Below, one piece after another: positions 1-6,504 of a stretch of 20,532 nucleotides of DNA (its first letter is position 1; each line of letters opens with the position of its first letter). Location: positions 1 through 20,532 of the forward strand of contig CAMWNY010000005.1 in NCBI GenBank assembly GCA_947175775.1, given 5' to 3'. Source of the stretch: an uncultured Lachnospiraceae bacterium (lineage in GTDB: Bacteria; Bacillota; Clostridia; Lachnospirales; Lachnospiraceae). Made by a program: the position numbers and the translations under genes. A model generated the notes under the pieces. That model was not told the origin of the DNA, did no database searches, and saw nothing but the letters and a program-made list of their open reading frames with translations.

Positions 1-1
1 C

Positions 2-1348
2 TCGGAGATGTCTGTAAGAGCCAGAATATTTACCTGCCTGCGTGCAATGCAAAACTGTAATTTAGATGAAACCGTGACTTTTTCGTACGATGCTATTCAC
101 GATGTGCCTCTTGACGGTTCAAAACTTGGTGATGTCAATGAAGGCGATACTCTGACAATGGAGCAGGCTCTTTATTGTATCCTCGTACAGTCCGCCAATG
201 AAGTGGCTAGCGCTGTAGGAGAACATGTCGCAGAAAAACTTTCATTAGCGGGCGAAAATCAAAAAAACATAGATGCTTTTGCCGATCTTATGAACCAAAA
301 AGCAGCGGAACTCGGCTGTAAAAATACCCATTTTACAAACGCTAACGGACTACATGATGAAAATCATTATACAACAGCATACGACCTTGCCCTGATAGGA
401 TGTGAATTTTTTAACAATGAATTGTTATGTAAAATCTCTTCAACACCGCAATACCATTTTAAATTAAATTCTTCTGATGAAGATGAACGGTGGATGGCGT
501 CTAAAAACCAATTGTATAAAGGAAAACCTTATCAATATGACTACCTGCTTGGCAGTAAAACCGGATTTGTCTCACAATCCAGGCAAACGCTTGTTTCTGC
601 AGCGGAAAAAAATGGAATGAAACTTGTCTGCGTCATATTTGGAGAAGAAACACCTTATCAATTTGAAGATACTATCGCGCTTTTCCAGTATGGATTTGAA
701 AATTTTCAGAGACTTTCCGTCAGTGAAAATGAAACAAACTATAAAATTATTGCAGGAGATTTATTTGATACGGATAATGACCTTTTTGGTGATTCCACCC
801 CTCTGATGTCTTTGGAAGAAGGCAGTTATGTGATATTGCCGAACACAGCTTCCTTTACTGATATGGTATCATCGCTTGATTATGAAGATCACTCGAATCA
901 AGGCGATCAGAATGTTATTGCTACAATAAATTATACTTACGCTGATGTACCTGTCGGCAGCTGTAAAATTATTTTTTCAAACTCGGAAAAGAAAGACATT
1001 ACGTTTGCGCTTGGTAATTCTATTCCCGAAATTGCCGAAATTACAACAGGAAATGAAAAGAATAAGCAAACGAAAAATGGCATCTCCAATGATATAGACA
1101 ATGTTATTTTCATCAATGTACAAAATGTTATTATCGGTATACTTATTTTAGCTGCACTTGCAATTTTTATCCTATTCATTATTTCCGTTTTCAACAGCTA
1201 CAGCTTTTCGCCAAGGGGACAGAGCCATAAACGGAGAAGAAAACGCAGACAGGAGAGCCGTTTAGAAAGATTTCAATCTTTCCAAAGAAAAATGCGAGAG
1301 AAAAAACGCCAACGCAAACGGCGAAAAGAATATAAAAAACGAAAGTAA
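2..1348 (+). CDS. D-alanyl-D-alanine carboxypeptidase family protein (S11, PBP5/DacA-like), 5' end cut by window
   Basis: Penicillin-binding-protein-like serine peptidase; family members remove the terminal D-Ala of peptidoglycan stem peptides outside the membrane. Counting from the Met at base 8, the SxN box is S62-A-N and the KTG box is K184-T-G, followed by G-F-V-S. A family-typical 'NANGLHDENHYTTAYDLA' stretch lies at 112-129. The expected SxxK nucleophile box should fall at about residues 3-6, but the open frame there reads V-R-A-R. The frame stays open to the edge, so the signal peptide and true start lie outside, and the first codons may be affected by the boundary. A membrane helix at about 374-395 anchors the C terminus, and about 50 mostly Lys/Arg residues follow on the cytoplasmic side. 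The family call is firm; activity is uncertain because the Ser/Lys pair is not seen. Confidence 0.85.
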   Translation, partial: SEMSVRARIFTCLRAMQNCNLDETVTFSYDAIHDVPLDGSKLGDVNEGDTLTMEQALYCILVQSANEVASAVGEHVAEKLSLAGENQKNIDAFADLMNQKAAELGCKNTHFTNANGLHDENHYTTAYDLALIGCEFFNNELLCKISSTPQYHFKLNSSDEDERWMASKNQLYKGKPYQYDYLLGSKTGFVSQSRQTLVSAAEKNGMKLVCVIFGEETPYQFEDTIALFQYGFENFQRLSVSENETNYKIIAGDLFDTDNDLFGDSTPLMSLEEGSYVILPNTASFTDMVSSLDYEDHSNQGDQNVIATINYTYADVPVGSCKIIFSNSEKKDITFALGNSIPEIAEITTGNEKNKQTKNGISNDIDNVIFINVQNVIIGILILAALAIFILFIISVFNSYSFSPRGQSHKRRRKRRQESRLERFQSFQRKMREKKRQRKRRKEYKKRK

Positions 1349-1349
1349 A

Positions 1350-1383
1350 AAAGAAGGCACAATTTATGGTTTGTGCCTTCTTT
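1350..1383. terminator. Bidirectional intrinsic terminator between convergent genes
   Basis: A perfect 13-bp stem (1350-1362 with 1371-1383; AAAGAAGGCACAA and its complement) has an 8-base loop. T-rich DNA follows on both sides. It starts two bases after the carboxypeptidase stop and covers the last codons of the opposing exonuclease, whose stop codon (1364-1366) lies in the loop. Confidence 0.85.
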
Positions 1384-2317
1384 CTCTTCTGCCTTCCCGT
1401 ATCTGATTCCTTTTCATAATAATATCATCAACCGTTTCTTCATTTACCTGTTTCATGGTTTTCACCACATACACCCTGTCCTGTAAGGATTTCTTCATAC
1501 GTATTTTACCTTTAATATCTCCATGTTTTGGGCAAACCATCACAGAATAATAATTTTTTCCATTATTTGAAAACCACGGTACCTTTTTCTTTGTTTTTGC
1601 GCCGCAGAGAAAACACTTTGTAGATACGACATCCTTATCATTCATGGCTGAAAGTTTGTTTATAAACTCGCGTGATATATACTTTGCATAATCATCAAAC
1701 ACCACGTTAATTTCTTCTGCTTTGTTTCTTGGCAGATGGTAAGTATCAAACGAGTAATTATTCAAAACTTTTTCAACAGCAGCTACTCTTTTAAAAACTT
1801 CCGCTGTATACACGGCATCTGCATCCGCACGGTGAAAAGGCACTTCCTCTTTGATATTCAGAAATTCTACAGCACACTGAAGTGTACGCCTTTTCTTCCG
1901 ATCCTCAAATGCAATACTAAAAAGTTTCTGCACATCATAAAATTTCAACGGTTTTTTCGACAGGCACGGCATATTATAAAAGTCCATATTTTTTTGAAGT
2001 TCTGAAAGATCAAGATTTCCCCATGTGCAAAAAACAGCATCTTTACCGCACCAATGTATAAAGTCTTTGGCAACTTCAGGAAACCTACGGCAGTCCTGCA
2101 ATTCTTTCATACTAATATGAACCAACTCTCCCGTTACCTGATTCATACGATTAAAAACCTGAGGCTTTATCAGCTCATGAAAATTGTCAACCTGTATCAT
2201 CTCTTTATTTAATTTTATTGCTCCAATTTCTATTATCTCAAACAGCAGATTGCTTTCAAGCTTTGTTTTTAAATCATCTGCCTGATTCCATTCCAAATCT
2301 AAAATGATATAATTCAT
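1364..2317 (-). CDS. DEDDh-family 3'-5' exonuclease (KapD/DnaQ-like) with C-terminal Cys/His zinc-binding-like segment
   Basis: Predicted cytoplasmic metal-dependent 3'-5' exonuclease of the RNase T/DnaQ fold. From Met1 (base 2317), motif I is 'IILDLEWNQ' with D7 and E9, motif II is 'CTWGNLDLSEL' with D103, and motif III is 'HRADAD' with H162 and D167, giving the DEDDh set. After the nuclease domain (about 1-185), C235-x2-C238 and C262-x2-H265 resemble a zinc ribbon, and a Lys/Arg-rich tail follows. An upstream in-frame Met at 2356 is possible. Base 2317 is preferred because GGAAG lies six bases before it and the protein then begins MNYIILDLEWN, with motif I at the very N terminus as usual. 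The real substrate (RNA or DNA) is not determined by the sequence. It appears to be monocistronic. Confidence 0.85.
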   Translation of the reverse strand: MNYIILDLEWNQADDLKTKLESNLLFEIIEIGAIKLNKEMIQVDNFHELIKPQVFNRMNQVTGELVHISMKELQDCRRFPEVAKDFIHWCGKDAVFCTWGNLDLSELQKNMDFYNMPCLSKKPLKFYDVQKLFSIAFEDRKKRRTLQCAVEFLNIKEEVPFHRADADAVYTAEVFKRVAAVEKVLNNYSFDTYHLPRNKAEEINVVFDDYAKYISREFINKLSAMNDKDVVSTKCFLCGAKTKKKVPWFSNNGKNYYSVMVCPKHGDIKGKIRMKKSLQDRVYVVKTMKQVNEETVDDIIMKRNQIREGRRERRHKP

Positions 2318-2389
2318 CGACATCTTCCATTCTTGCAATACTTTTTCTAAAAACATGAAATGAAAATAACCCGGTAATCTATATTAAAT

Positions 2390-2418
2390 AGAATAACATA
2401 AATCCTAATTTTTCACAA
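2390..2418 (-). promoter_or_regulatory. Candidate sigma-A promoter for the exonuclease gene
   Basis: On the minus strand, TTGTGA (2413-2418), a 17-base spacer and TATTCT (2390-2395). Each box matches consensus at 4 of 6 positions. It lies about 75 bases upstream of the chosen start, and its -35 box abuts the left edge of the palindromic element. Confidence 0.4.
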
Positions 2419-2422
2419 CTAT

Positions 2423-2584
2423 GATTAGGGTGTCAAAAAGGTCCATTTTCATTGCAGAGATAATTTTTTAAAGATTGTGCCACAATATCTTGAGGCGATG
2501 CGGCGCATCGTTGATAGATATTGTGGTGCAAGATTGGGGAAATTAGCCTGCAAGGGAAATTCAGACCTTTTGACACCCTAATCT
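2423..2584. mobile_element. MITE-like palindromic element with terminal inverted repeats and possible 6-bp target duplication
   Basis: The ends are inverted repeats: 2423-2443 and the complement of 2564-2583 differ by one A, and both begin GATTAGGGTGTCAAAA. The complementarity continues inwards across the whole element. Bases 2475-2490 pair with 2516-2531 (two G-T wobbles), and CGATGC/GCATCG at 2496-2510 caps it with a GGC loop. AACTAT flanks it directly on the left (2417-2422) and, after one base, on the right (2585-2590), as expected of a target-site duplication. There is no coding capacity. A transcript from either strand would fold into one long hairpin. The outermost 14 bases recur at 17227-17240. 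A structured intergenic repeat of the REP/IMU type is the main alternative. Confidence 0.7.
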
Positions 2585-2643
2585 AACTATAAGAACAATT
2601 GCCGATAATCAAAAATCATATGCCATTCTTAGTTAATTTATCC

Positions 2644-2673
2644 TTGCAAATTTTTTATATTGCACGTTATAAT
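2644..2673 (+). promoter_or_regulatory. Candidate rightward sigma-A promoter in the gap before the MGMT gene
   Basis: TTGCAA (2644-2649), an 18-base spacer and a perfect TATAAT (2668-2673). No + strand gene follows before the stem-loop at 2836-2873, so it would drive only a short transcript. The AT-rich context lowers confidence. Confidence 0.4.
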
Positions 2674-2679
2674 ATATCT

Positions 2680-2876
2680 AATTGGAGTATTGTGCACAAA
2701 TAATTCTTATATAATTATAACAATTGTTACAAACATAACAAAATTTTTAGACATACGTGGCAACCGTTTATTGATAAATGGACCGTTATTATACATGTAT
2801 GTACCGCCTTTTATAGCATTATAGCAACTCCCCCTAACATCTGCATTAAATAATTTTATTTGATGCAGATGTTTTC
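2680..2876 (+). ncRNA. Candidate small non-coding RNA, unassigned family
   Basis: The stretch between the promoter at 2644-2673 and the hairpin at 2836-2873 could yield a transcript of about 197 nt. Internal structure supports this: 2751-2759 (ACATACGTG) pairs with 2794-2802 through nine pairs including one G-U. Within that stem, 2764-2770 pairs with 2775-2781 around a short loop. The palindromes TTGTGCACAA (2690-2699) and TAACAATTGTTA (2718-2729) lie near the 5' end. I do not recognise an Rfam family. A 44-codon TTG-start frame inside it looks like chance. Confidence 0.3.
2836..2873 (+). terminator. Strong stem-loop, probable intrinsic terminator, best oriented rightwards
   Basis: A 17-bp stem (2836-2852 with 2857-2873, one wobble pair) with a 4-base loop. 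The + strand side runs into TTTT at 2872-2875, of which two bases are outside the stem. The minus side runs into AGGGGG, so it is a poor terminator for the leftward MGMT gene that ends 13 bases away, although it could still protect that mRNA's 3' end. Confidence 0.55.
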
Positions 2877-2886
2877 CTAATCTCTT

Positions 2887-3204
2887 TTAATAGACAGGTC
2901 TCTCCCAATGATACCGTTTCATATCCACATTTCCATTGACAAATTCCACACCTTCCGCCTTCAACAGTTCAACCTGCCGGTTTTCGCCTCCGAACGCAAA
3001 CGCCTTAGATACCCTGCCTTCTTTATTGACCACACGGTAACAAGGTATCTTATCCGGATCCGGATTGACATGCAGTGCATTTCCGACCACCCGCGCCCAC
3101 CGCCTGTTCCCTGCAAGCGCGGCTACCTGCCCATACGTCGCAACCTGCCCGTACGGAATCTGTTTTACAATTTCATATATTTTTTCAAATACGGATTGTT
3201 CCAT
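2887..3204 (-). CDS. MGMT-family single-domain protein (alkyltransferase-like), PCYR active-site motif
   Basis: A 105-residue protein made only of the C-terminal DNA-binding/active-site domain of O6-alkylguanine-DNA alkyltransferases. Visible family features are 'IPYGQVATYGQVAALAG' (16-32, helix-turn-helix entry), 'RVVGNAL' (38-44), the active-site box P54-C55-Y56-R57-V58, and 'AFAFGGENRQVELLKAEGV' near the end. The methyl-acceptor Cys is present, but the usual His after it is Tyr. The length matches alkyltransferase-like (ATL) proteins, which flag O6-alkylguanine for nucleotide excision repair; classical ATLs replace the Cys, so this is intermediate. The start at 3204 is chosen over 3231 because GGAGG (3211-3215) lies six bases before it. 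Confidence 0.85.
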   Translation of the reverse strand: MEQSVFEKIYEIVKQIPYGQVATYGQVAALAGNRRWARVVGNALHVNPDPDKIPCYRVVNKEGRVSKAFAFGGENRQVELLKAEGVEFVNGNVDMKRYHWERPVY

Positions 3205-3246
3205 AAAATACCTCCAAATATAAGAAAACACTGAAAATTACCAATT

Positions 3247-3275
3247 ATTGTATGTAATTTTTTTCCGTCTGTCAA
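3247..3275 (-). promoter_or_regulatory. Sigma-A promoter of the MGMT-family gene
   Basis: On the minus strand, a perfect TTGACA (3270-3275), a 17-base spacer and TACAAT (3247-3252, 5/6 match). It lies about 43 bases upstream of the start. It is the closest match to consensus in the window. Confidence 0.75.
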
Positions 3276-3358
3276 TAATGCATGCAAAAGCTTACTGTAA
3301 GTTTATGAAATTGCATAAATAAAATTTCAAATTCGAAACAGAAAAATCAGAAAAAATA

Positions 3359-3387
3359 TTGAATAAAATTTAGTAAACCGATATAAT
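3359..3387 (+). promoter_or_regulatory. Promoter of the solute-binding protein/chemoreceptor operon, sigma-A with sigma-D-like -10
   Basis: TTGAAT (3359-3364), a 17-base spacer and a perfect TATAAT (3382-3387). The -10 is embedded in CCGATAT (3378-3384), the -10 core of motility sigma factor D/28, but the matching TAAA is poorly placed. The leader to the ATG at 3544 is about 150 bases. In the rest of the 339-bp gap (3205-3543) I see only the MGMT promoter and a second bare TATAAT at 3499-3504. Confidence 0.6.
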
Positions 3388-3543
3388 AACATCAGCAACA
3401 GAATCCAATCTGACAGCATAGTTTAAATACACAAAAGAAAAACTGCTGCACAAAAATGAAGGAAATAAATTCTAATACTGTCTTATGAGCATCTCGCTTA
3501 TAATAACGCTAATAAAAATAACAGAATGAGAGGTTGAAACATT

Positions 3544-4806
3544 ATGAGCAAAAGATTTGGCATGTTTTTTGTAACCACTGTATTGGCTGCTGCGTTGTTT
3601 GGATGTGGCACAACAGAAAAAGAAAGCAGTATTGCCAATTCAAACCTTGATGAGAACAAAACATCGCCAAACAACCAGGACGTGGAATTGGTTGTTTGGG
3701 GCGCCGAAGAGGACGAGGCGCTTTTGCAGCAAATTTTTGAGAGCTTTCAGGAAGAATACAAAGAACAGGCAAATTTCAATATCACATTTGCCCCCCAAAG
3801 TGAAGCCGGCTGTAAAGACGCTTTGATGGCAGATTTGGAAGCAGGCGCAGATGTCTTTGCTTTTGCCGATGATCAGTTGAATACCCTTGTAGCTGCAGGC
3901 GCTTTGGAACCGATAGAAAATGCGGACCAAATCAAATCGCAAAATCTGTCTGGCGCCGTAGAAGCCGCCTGCGTCGGGGATGTGCTGTACGCGTATCCTT
4001 TAACGGCAGACAACGGTTATTTCCTTTATTATAATAAGCGGTATTTTAATCAGGAGGATATAAAAACCTTTGACCGTATATTGCAGATTGCTGAGGAAAA
4101 TGAAAAAAAGATTACGATGGACTGGTCTTCTGCATGGTATGTATACGCCTTCTTTGGCAATACCGGTTTGGAAGTCGGGTTAAATGATGACGGGATTACA
4201 AATTACTGTACTTGGAATGGAACAGACGGTGACATCAAAGGTGTGGATGTTGCCAACGCCATGCTTTCTATTTCCCGTAGTCCCTCCTTTCTAAACACCC
4301 AGGAACCTGGCTTTCTTGCAGGCATTCAGGATGGTTCCGTAATTGCCGGCATCAGCGGCGTATGGAATGCGGTTGCCATGAAAGAAACCTTGGGCGCAAA
4401 TTATGGCGCTGCCAAACTACCTACATATACCTGCGCAAACCGGCAAATACAAATGGCGTCTTTTTCCGGATATAAATTAATTGGCGTCAATGCCTATTCC
4501 AAACAGTATGTATGGGCTTCCCGGCTTGCAGAATGGATTTCCAATGAAGAAAACCAACAGCTTCGTTTTGAACTGCGCGGTCAGGGTCCCGCAAATACAA
4601 ACGCCGCGGCATCGTCCAGCGTTCAGGATTCCCCAGCTATCACCGCTTTGATTGAACAGTCGCAGTTCTCCCGTCTGCAACGCATCGGCGGCAATTTTTG
4701 GGATCCGGTATCTGCATTTGCCACAAACATGGCTAACGGAAATCCGGGCGGGAAAAGATTGCAGGAACAGCTTGATACGATGGTGGAAGGGATTACCGCC
4801 CCATAA
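3544..4806 (+). CDS. Extracellular solute-binding lipoprotein, MalE-like (maltose/oligosaccharide family)
   Basis: Predicted membrane-anchored sugar-binding lipoprotein on the outer face of the cytoplasmic membrane. A signal peptide with lipobox L18-F19-G20-C21 is followed by a polar Ser/Asn-rich linker to about residue 46. The mature domain has the family landmarks: 'VELVVWGAEEDE' (47-58), 'ADVFAFADDQLNTLVAAGALEPI' near 99-121, and an 'AYPLTADNGYFLYYNK' hinge region. Towards the C terminus come 'GISGVWNA' and 'NYGAAKLPT', as in MalE. The length of 420 aa is normal. No permease or ATPase genes lie nearby; instead a chemoreceptor follows 36 bases downstream. This suggests a job as sensory ligand carrier rather than, or besides, transport. 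AGAGG lies ten bases before the ATG. The ligand is not known. Confidence 0.85.
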   Translation: MSKRFGMFFVTTVLAAALFGCGTTEKESSIANSNLDENKTSPNNQDVELVVWGAEEDEALLQQIFESFQEEYKEQANFNITFAPQSEAGCKDALMADLEAGADVFAFADDQLNTLVAAGALEPIENADQIKSQNLSGAVEAACVGDVLYAYPLTADNGYFLYYNKRYFNQEDIKTFDRILQIAEENEKKITMDWSSAWYVYAFFGNTGLEVGLNDDGITNYCTWNGTDGDIKGVDVANAMLSISRSPSFLNTQEPGFLAGIQDGSVIAGISGVWNAVAMKETLGANYGAAKLPTYTCANRQIQMASFSGYKLIGVNAYSKQYVWASRLAEWISNEENQQLRFELRGQGPANTNAAASSSVQDSPAITALIEQSQFSRLQRIGGNFWDPVSAFATNMANGNPGGKRLQEQLDTMVEGITAP

Positions 4807-4842
4807 AGAATACATCTGTTTTGTTTGGAGGATATAGGGATT

Positions 4843-6429
4843 ATGAAGAAAAAATTGAACATCAAATATCGGTTAATATTACCCATTGCCCTGCTTGGAA
4901 TTGTAGCGCTTATATCAAATATCCTTGCAGTTTCCAATATCAAAAACGTCAATGACAATGCCGCCAATATTGCGGACAATTATATGGAAGGAAGAACCCA
5001 GCTGGCGAAAATCAACCAGTCCGTTATGAACATACATAAAATGGCGTTATCGCATATTGTAGCTACCGATTATAACACCATGATTACTCTTGTCAACGAC
5101 ATAAAAGAAGAAGAGAAAAAACTTGACGGTATGCTGACGGAATACGAAATCTACATTACCAATAATGACAGGCAAACCTATAATGCCTTGCTTTCCGACT
5201 ATGATTCGTTAAAGCACGCTCTCGTTTTTCTTGTATGTGCCAGTGCATCCGGCAAAACACAGGACGCCTATGCCTTTGCCAACGGTGATGTGGCATCCTT
5301 CAACACTGCAGTTGAAAACAATATTGCTATTTTGGACAGTTCCATCAGCAGCCGGACAACTCAGGCAAGAGCACAGCTATCTTCCGTTTACATTAGTTCT
5401 ATGATTACGAACAGTGCATCCGCTCTCACCTGTATTATACTCGTATTCACTACGGTTTCCCTGATTCTAAAATCTGTCGTCAAGCCGATAAAAAATATTT
5501 TGGAAACACTTCGGGGATGTTCCGGACGGATTAGCGGCGTGGTTGACGAGGTTTTATCACGAACACGCACTTCCGGCGAAAGCGCTATGGATTTATCCGC
5601 CCTTTCCCAAGAACTGTCTGCAACAATTCAGGAAGTAGCAAGCAACACTTCCCTCATTAATCAAAATGCAAAAAATGTACAGCAGGATGCAGAAAACATG
5701 GCGGAAGAATGCGGAAAAATTACTGCCTACTGCAACGCAATGAACACGCGGGCTGAGGAAATGGGGCAATCCGCACAAGTAAGTTTAAATAATACCAATG
5801 CCAAAATAAAAGAGATTTTGGATGTCCTAAACGAAGCCATCGAAGGAAGCCGCAGCGTGGATCAGGTAAACAGCCTTACTCATGCTATCTTAGGAATTTC
5901 TTCACAGACAAACCTGATTGCCTTAAATGCCTCTGTTGAGGCAGCAAGAGCCGGGGAAGCAGGAAAAGGCTTTGCCGTAGTAGCAGAAGAAATCCGCCAG
6001 CTTGCAGCCTCCAGCGGTGAAACGGCAAACCGTATTCAAAAAGTTAATGCTACCGTAACCCATGCTGTATACAACCTCTCCGAAAATGCCCAAAATCTTG
6101 TAAATTATATTGAGGACTCTATTTTAAAAGAATTTCTTTCTTTTGTTGCCTCAGGGCAGCAATACCAAAACGATGCAGCCTATATCCGCCAGGCTATGTC
6201 TGAATTTAATGCAAACACTGACCGTTTGAAAGCTTCCATGAATGAAATCGTGGCATCTATAGAAACGATTACAAAAGCCATTGATGACGGCGCTTCCGGT
6301 ATTTCCGGCGTTGCGGGCAGCGCCCAGCATTTGGTAACAGATATGGCAGAAATCACAAGCCGCATGGATGTAAATCATAAAGTTGCAGCTGAATTGGAAC
6401 AAGAAACCATAACATTTGCTAATTTATGA
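4843..6429 (+). CDS. Methyl-accepting chemotaxis protein, four-helix-bundle-type sensor
   Basis: Transmembrane chemoreceptor that passes ligand state to CheA/CheW. Counting from Met at 4843, TM1 is about 12-30 and an all-helical outer domain spans about 31-190 (4HB_MCP-like). TM2 is about 191-212. A shortened, poorly matching HAMP follows ('SVVKPIKNILETLR'), then the cytoplasmic coiled coil. The hairpin tip is at 349-380, with 'SSQTNLIALNASVEAARAGE' and 'GKGFAVVAEEIRQLA'. There is no C-terminal CheR-binding pentapeptide. An in-frame TTG at 4825 is possible, but ATG at 4843 with GGAGG eleven bases upstream is preferred. It is co-transcribed with the preceding sugar-binding lipoprotein, which probably presents its ligand. 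The cytoplasmic half resembles the second receptor in this window, including a shared 'YQND' stretch after the tip. Confidence 0.93.
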   Translation: MKKKLNIKYRLILPIALLGIVALISNILAVSNIKNVNDNAANIADNYMEGRTQLAKINQSVMNIHKMALSHIVATDYNTMITLVNDIKEEEKKLDGMLTEYEIYITNNDRQTYNALLSDYDSLKHALVFLVCASASGKTQDAYAFANGDVASFNTAVENNIAILDSSISSRTTQARAQLSSVYISSMITNSASALTCIILVFTTVSLILKSVVKPIKNILETLRGCSGRISGVVDEVLSRTRTSGESAMDLSALSQELSATIQEVASNTSLINQNAKNVQQDAENMAEECGKITAYCNAMNTRAEEMGQSAQVSLNNTNAKIKEILDVLNEAIEGSRSVDQVNSLTHAILGISSQTNLIALNASVEAARAGEAGKGFAVVAEEIRQLAASSGETANRIQKVNATVTHAVYNLSENAQNLVNYIEDSILKEFLSFVASGQQYQNDAAYIRQAMSEFNANTDRLKASMNEIVASIETITKAIDDGASGISGVAGSAQHLVTDMAEITSRMDVNHKVAAELEQETITFANL

Positions 6430-6443
6430 TATAGAATTCGTTT

Positions 6444-6475
6444 AAAAAAGCATTGAAAATTTTCAATGCTTTTTT
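6444..6475. terminator. Perfect bidirectional terminator between the two chemoreceptor genes
   Basis: A perfect 32-bp palindrome: AAAAAAGCATTGAAAA joined directly to its reverse complement, so both strands end in T6. It lies 14 bases after the left gene's stop and 29 bases from the opposing gene's stop. Confidence 0.92.
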
Positions 6476-6504
6476 AGCGTTATAGGATACAATCTTTTTA
6501 CTCA

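Noticed and set aside
2475..2531. Inner stem of the palindromic element as a simple intrinsic terminator
   Set aside because: No T-run follows on either strand, and the pairing extends through the whole 162-bp element.
2690..2824. A 44-codon frame with a TTG start and GGAG three bases upstream in the gap before the MGMT gene
   Set aside because: Very AT-rich, full of Ile (ATA) codons, poor spacing to the ribosome site, and it overlaps the predicted RNA structure; chance is the simpler explanation.
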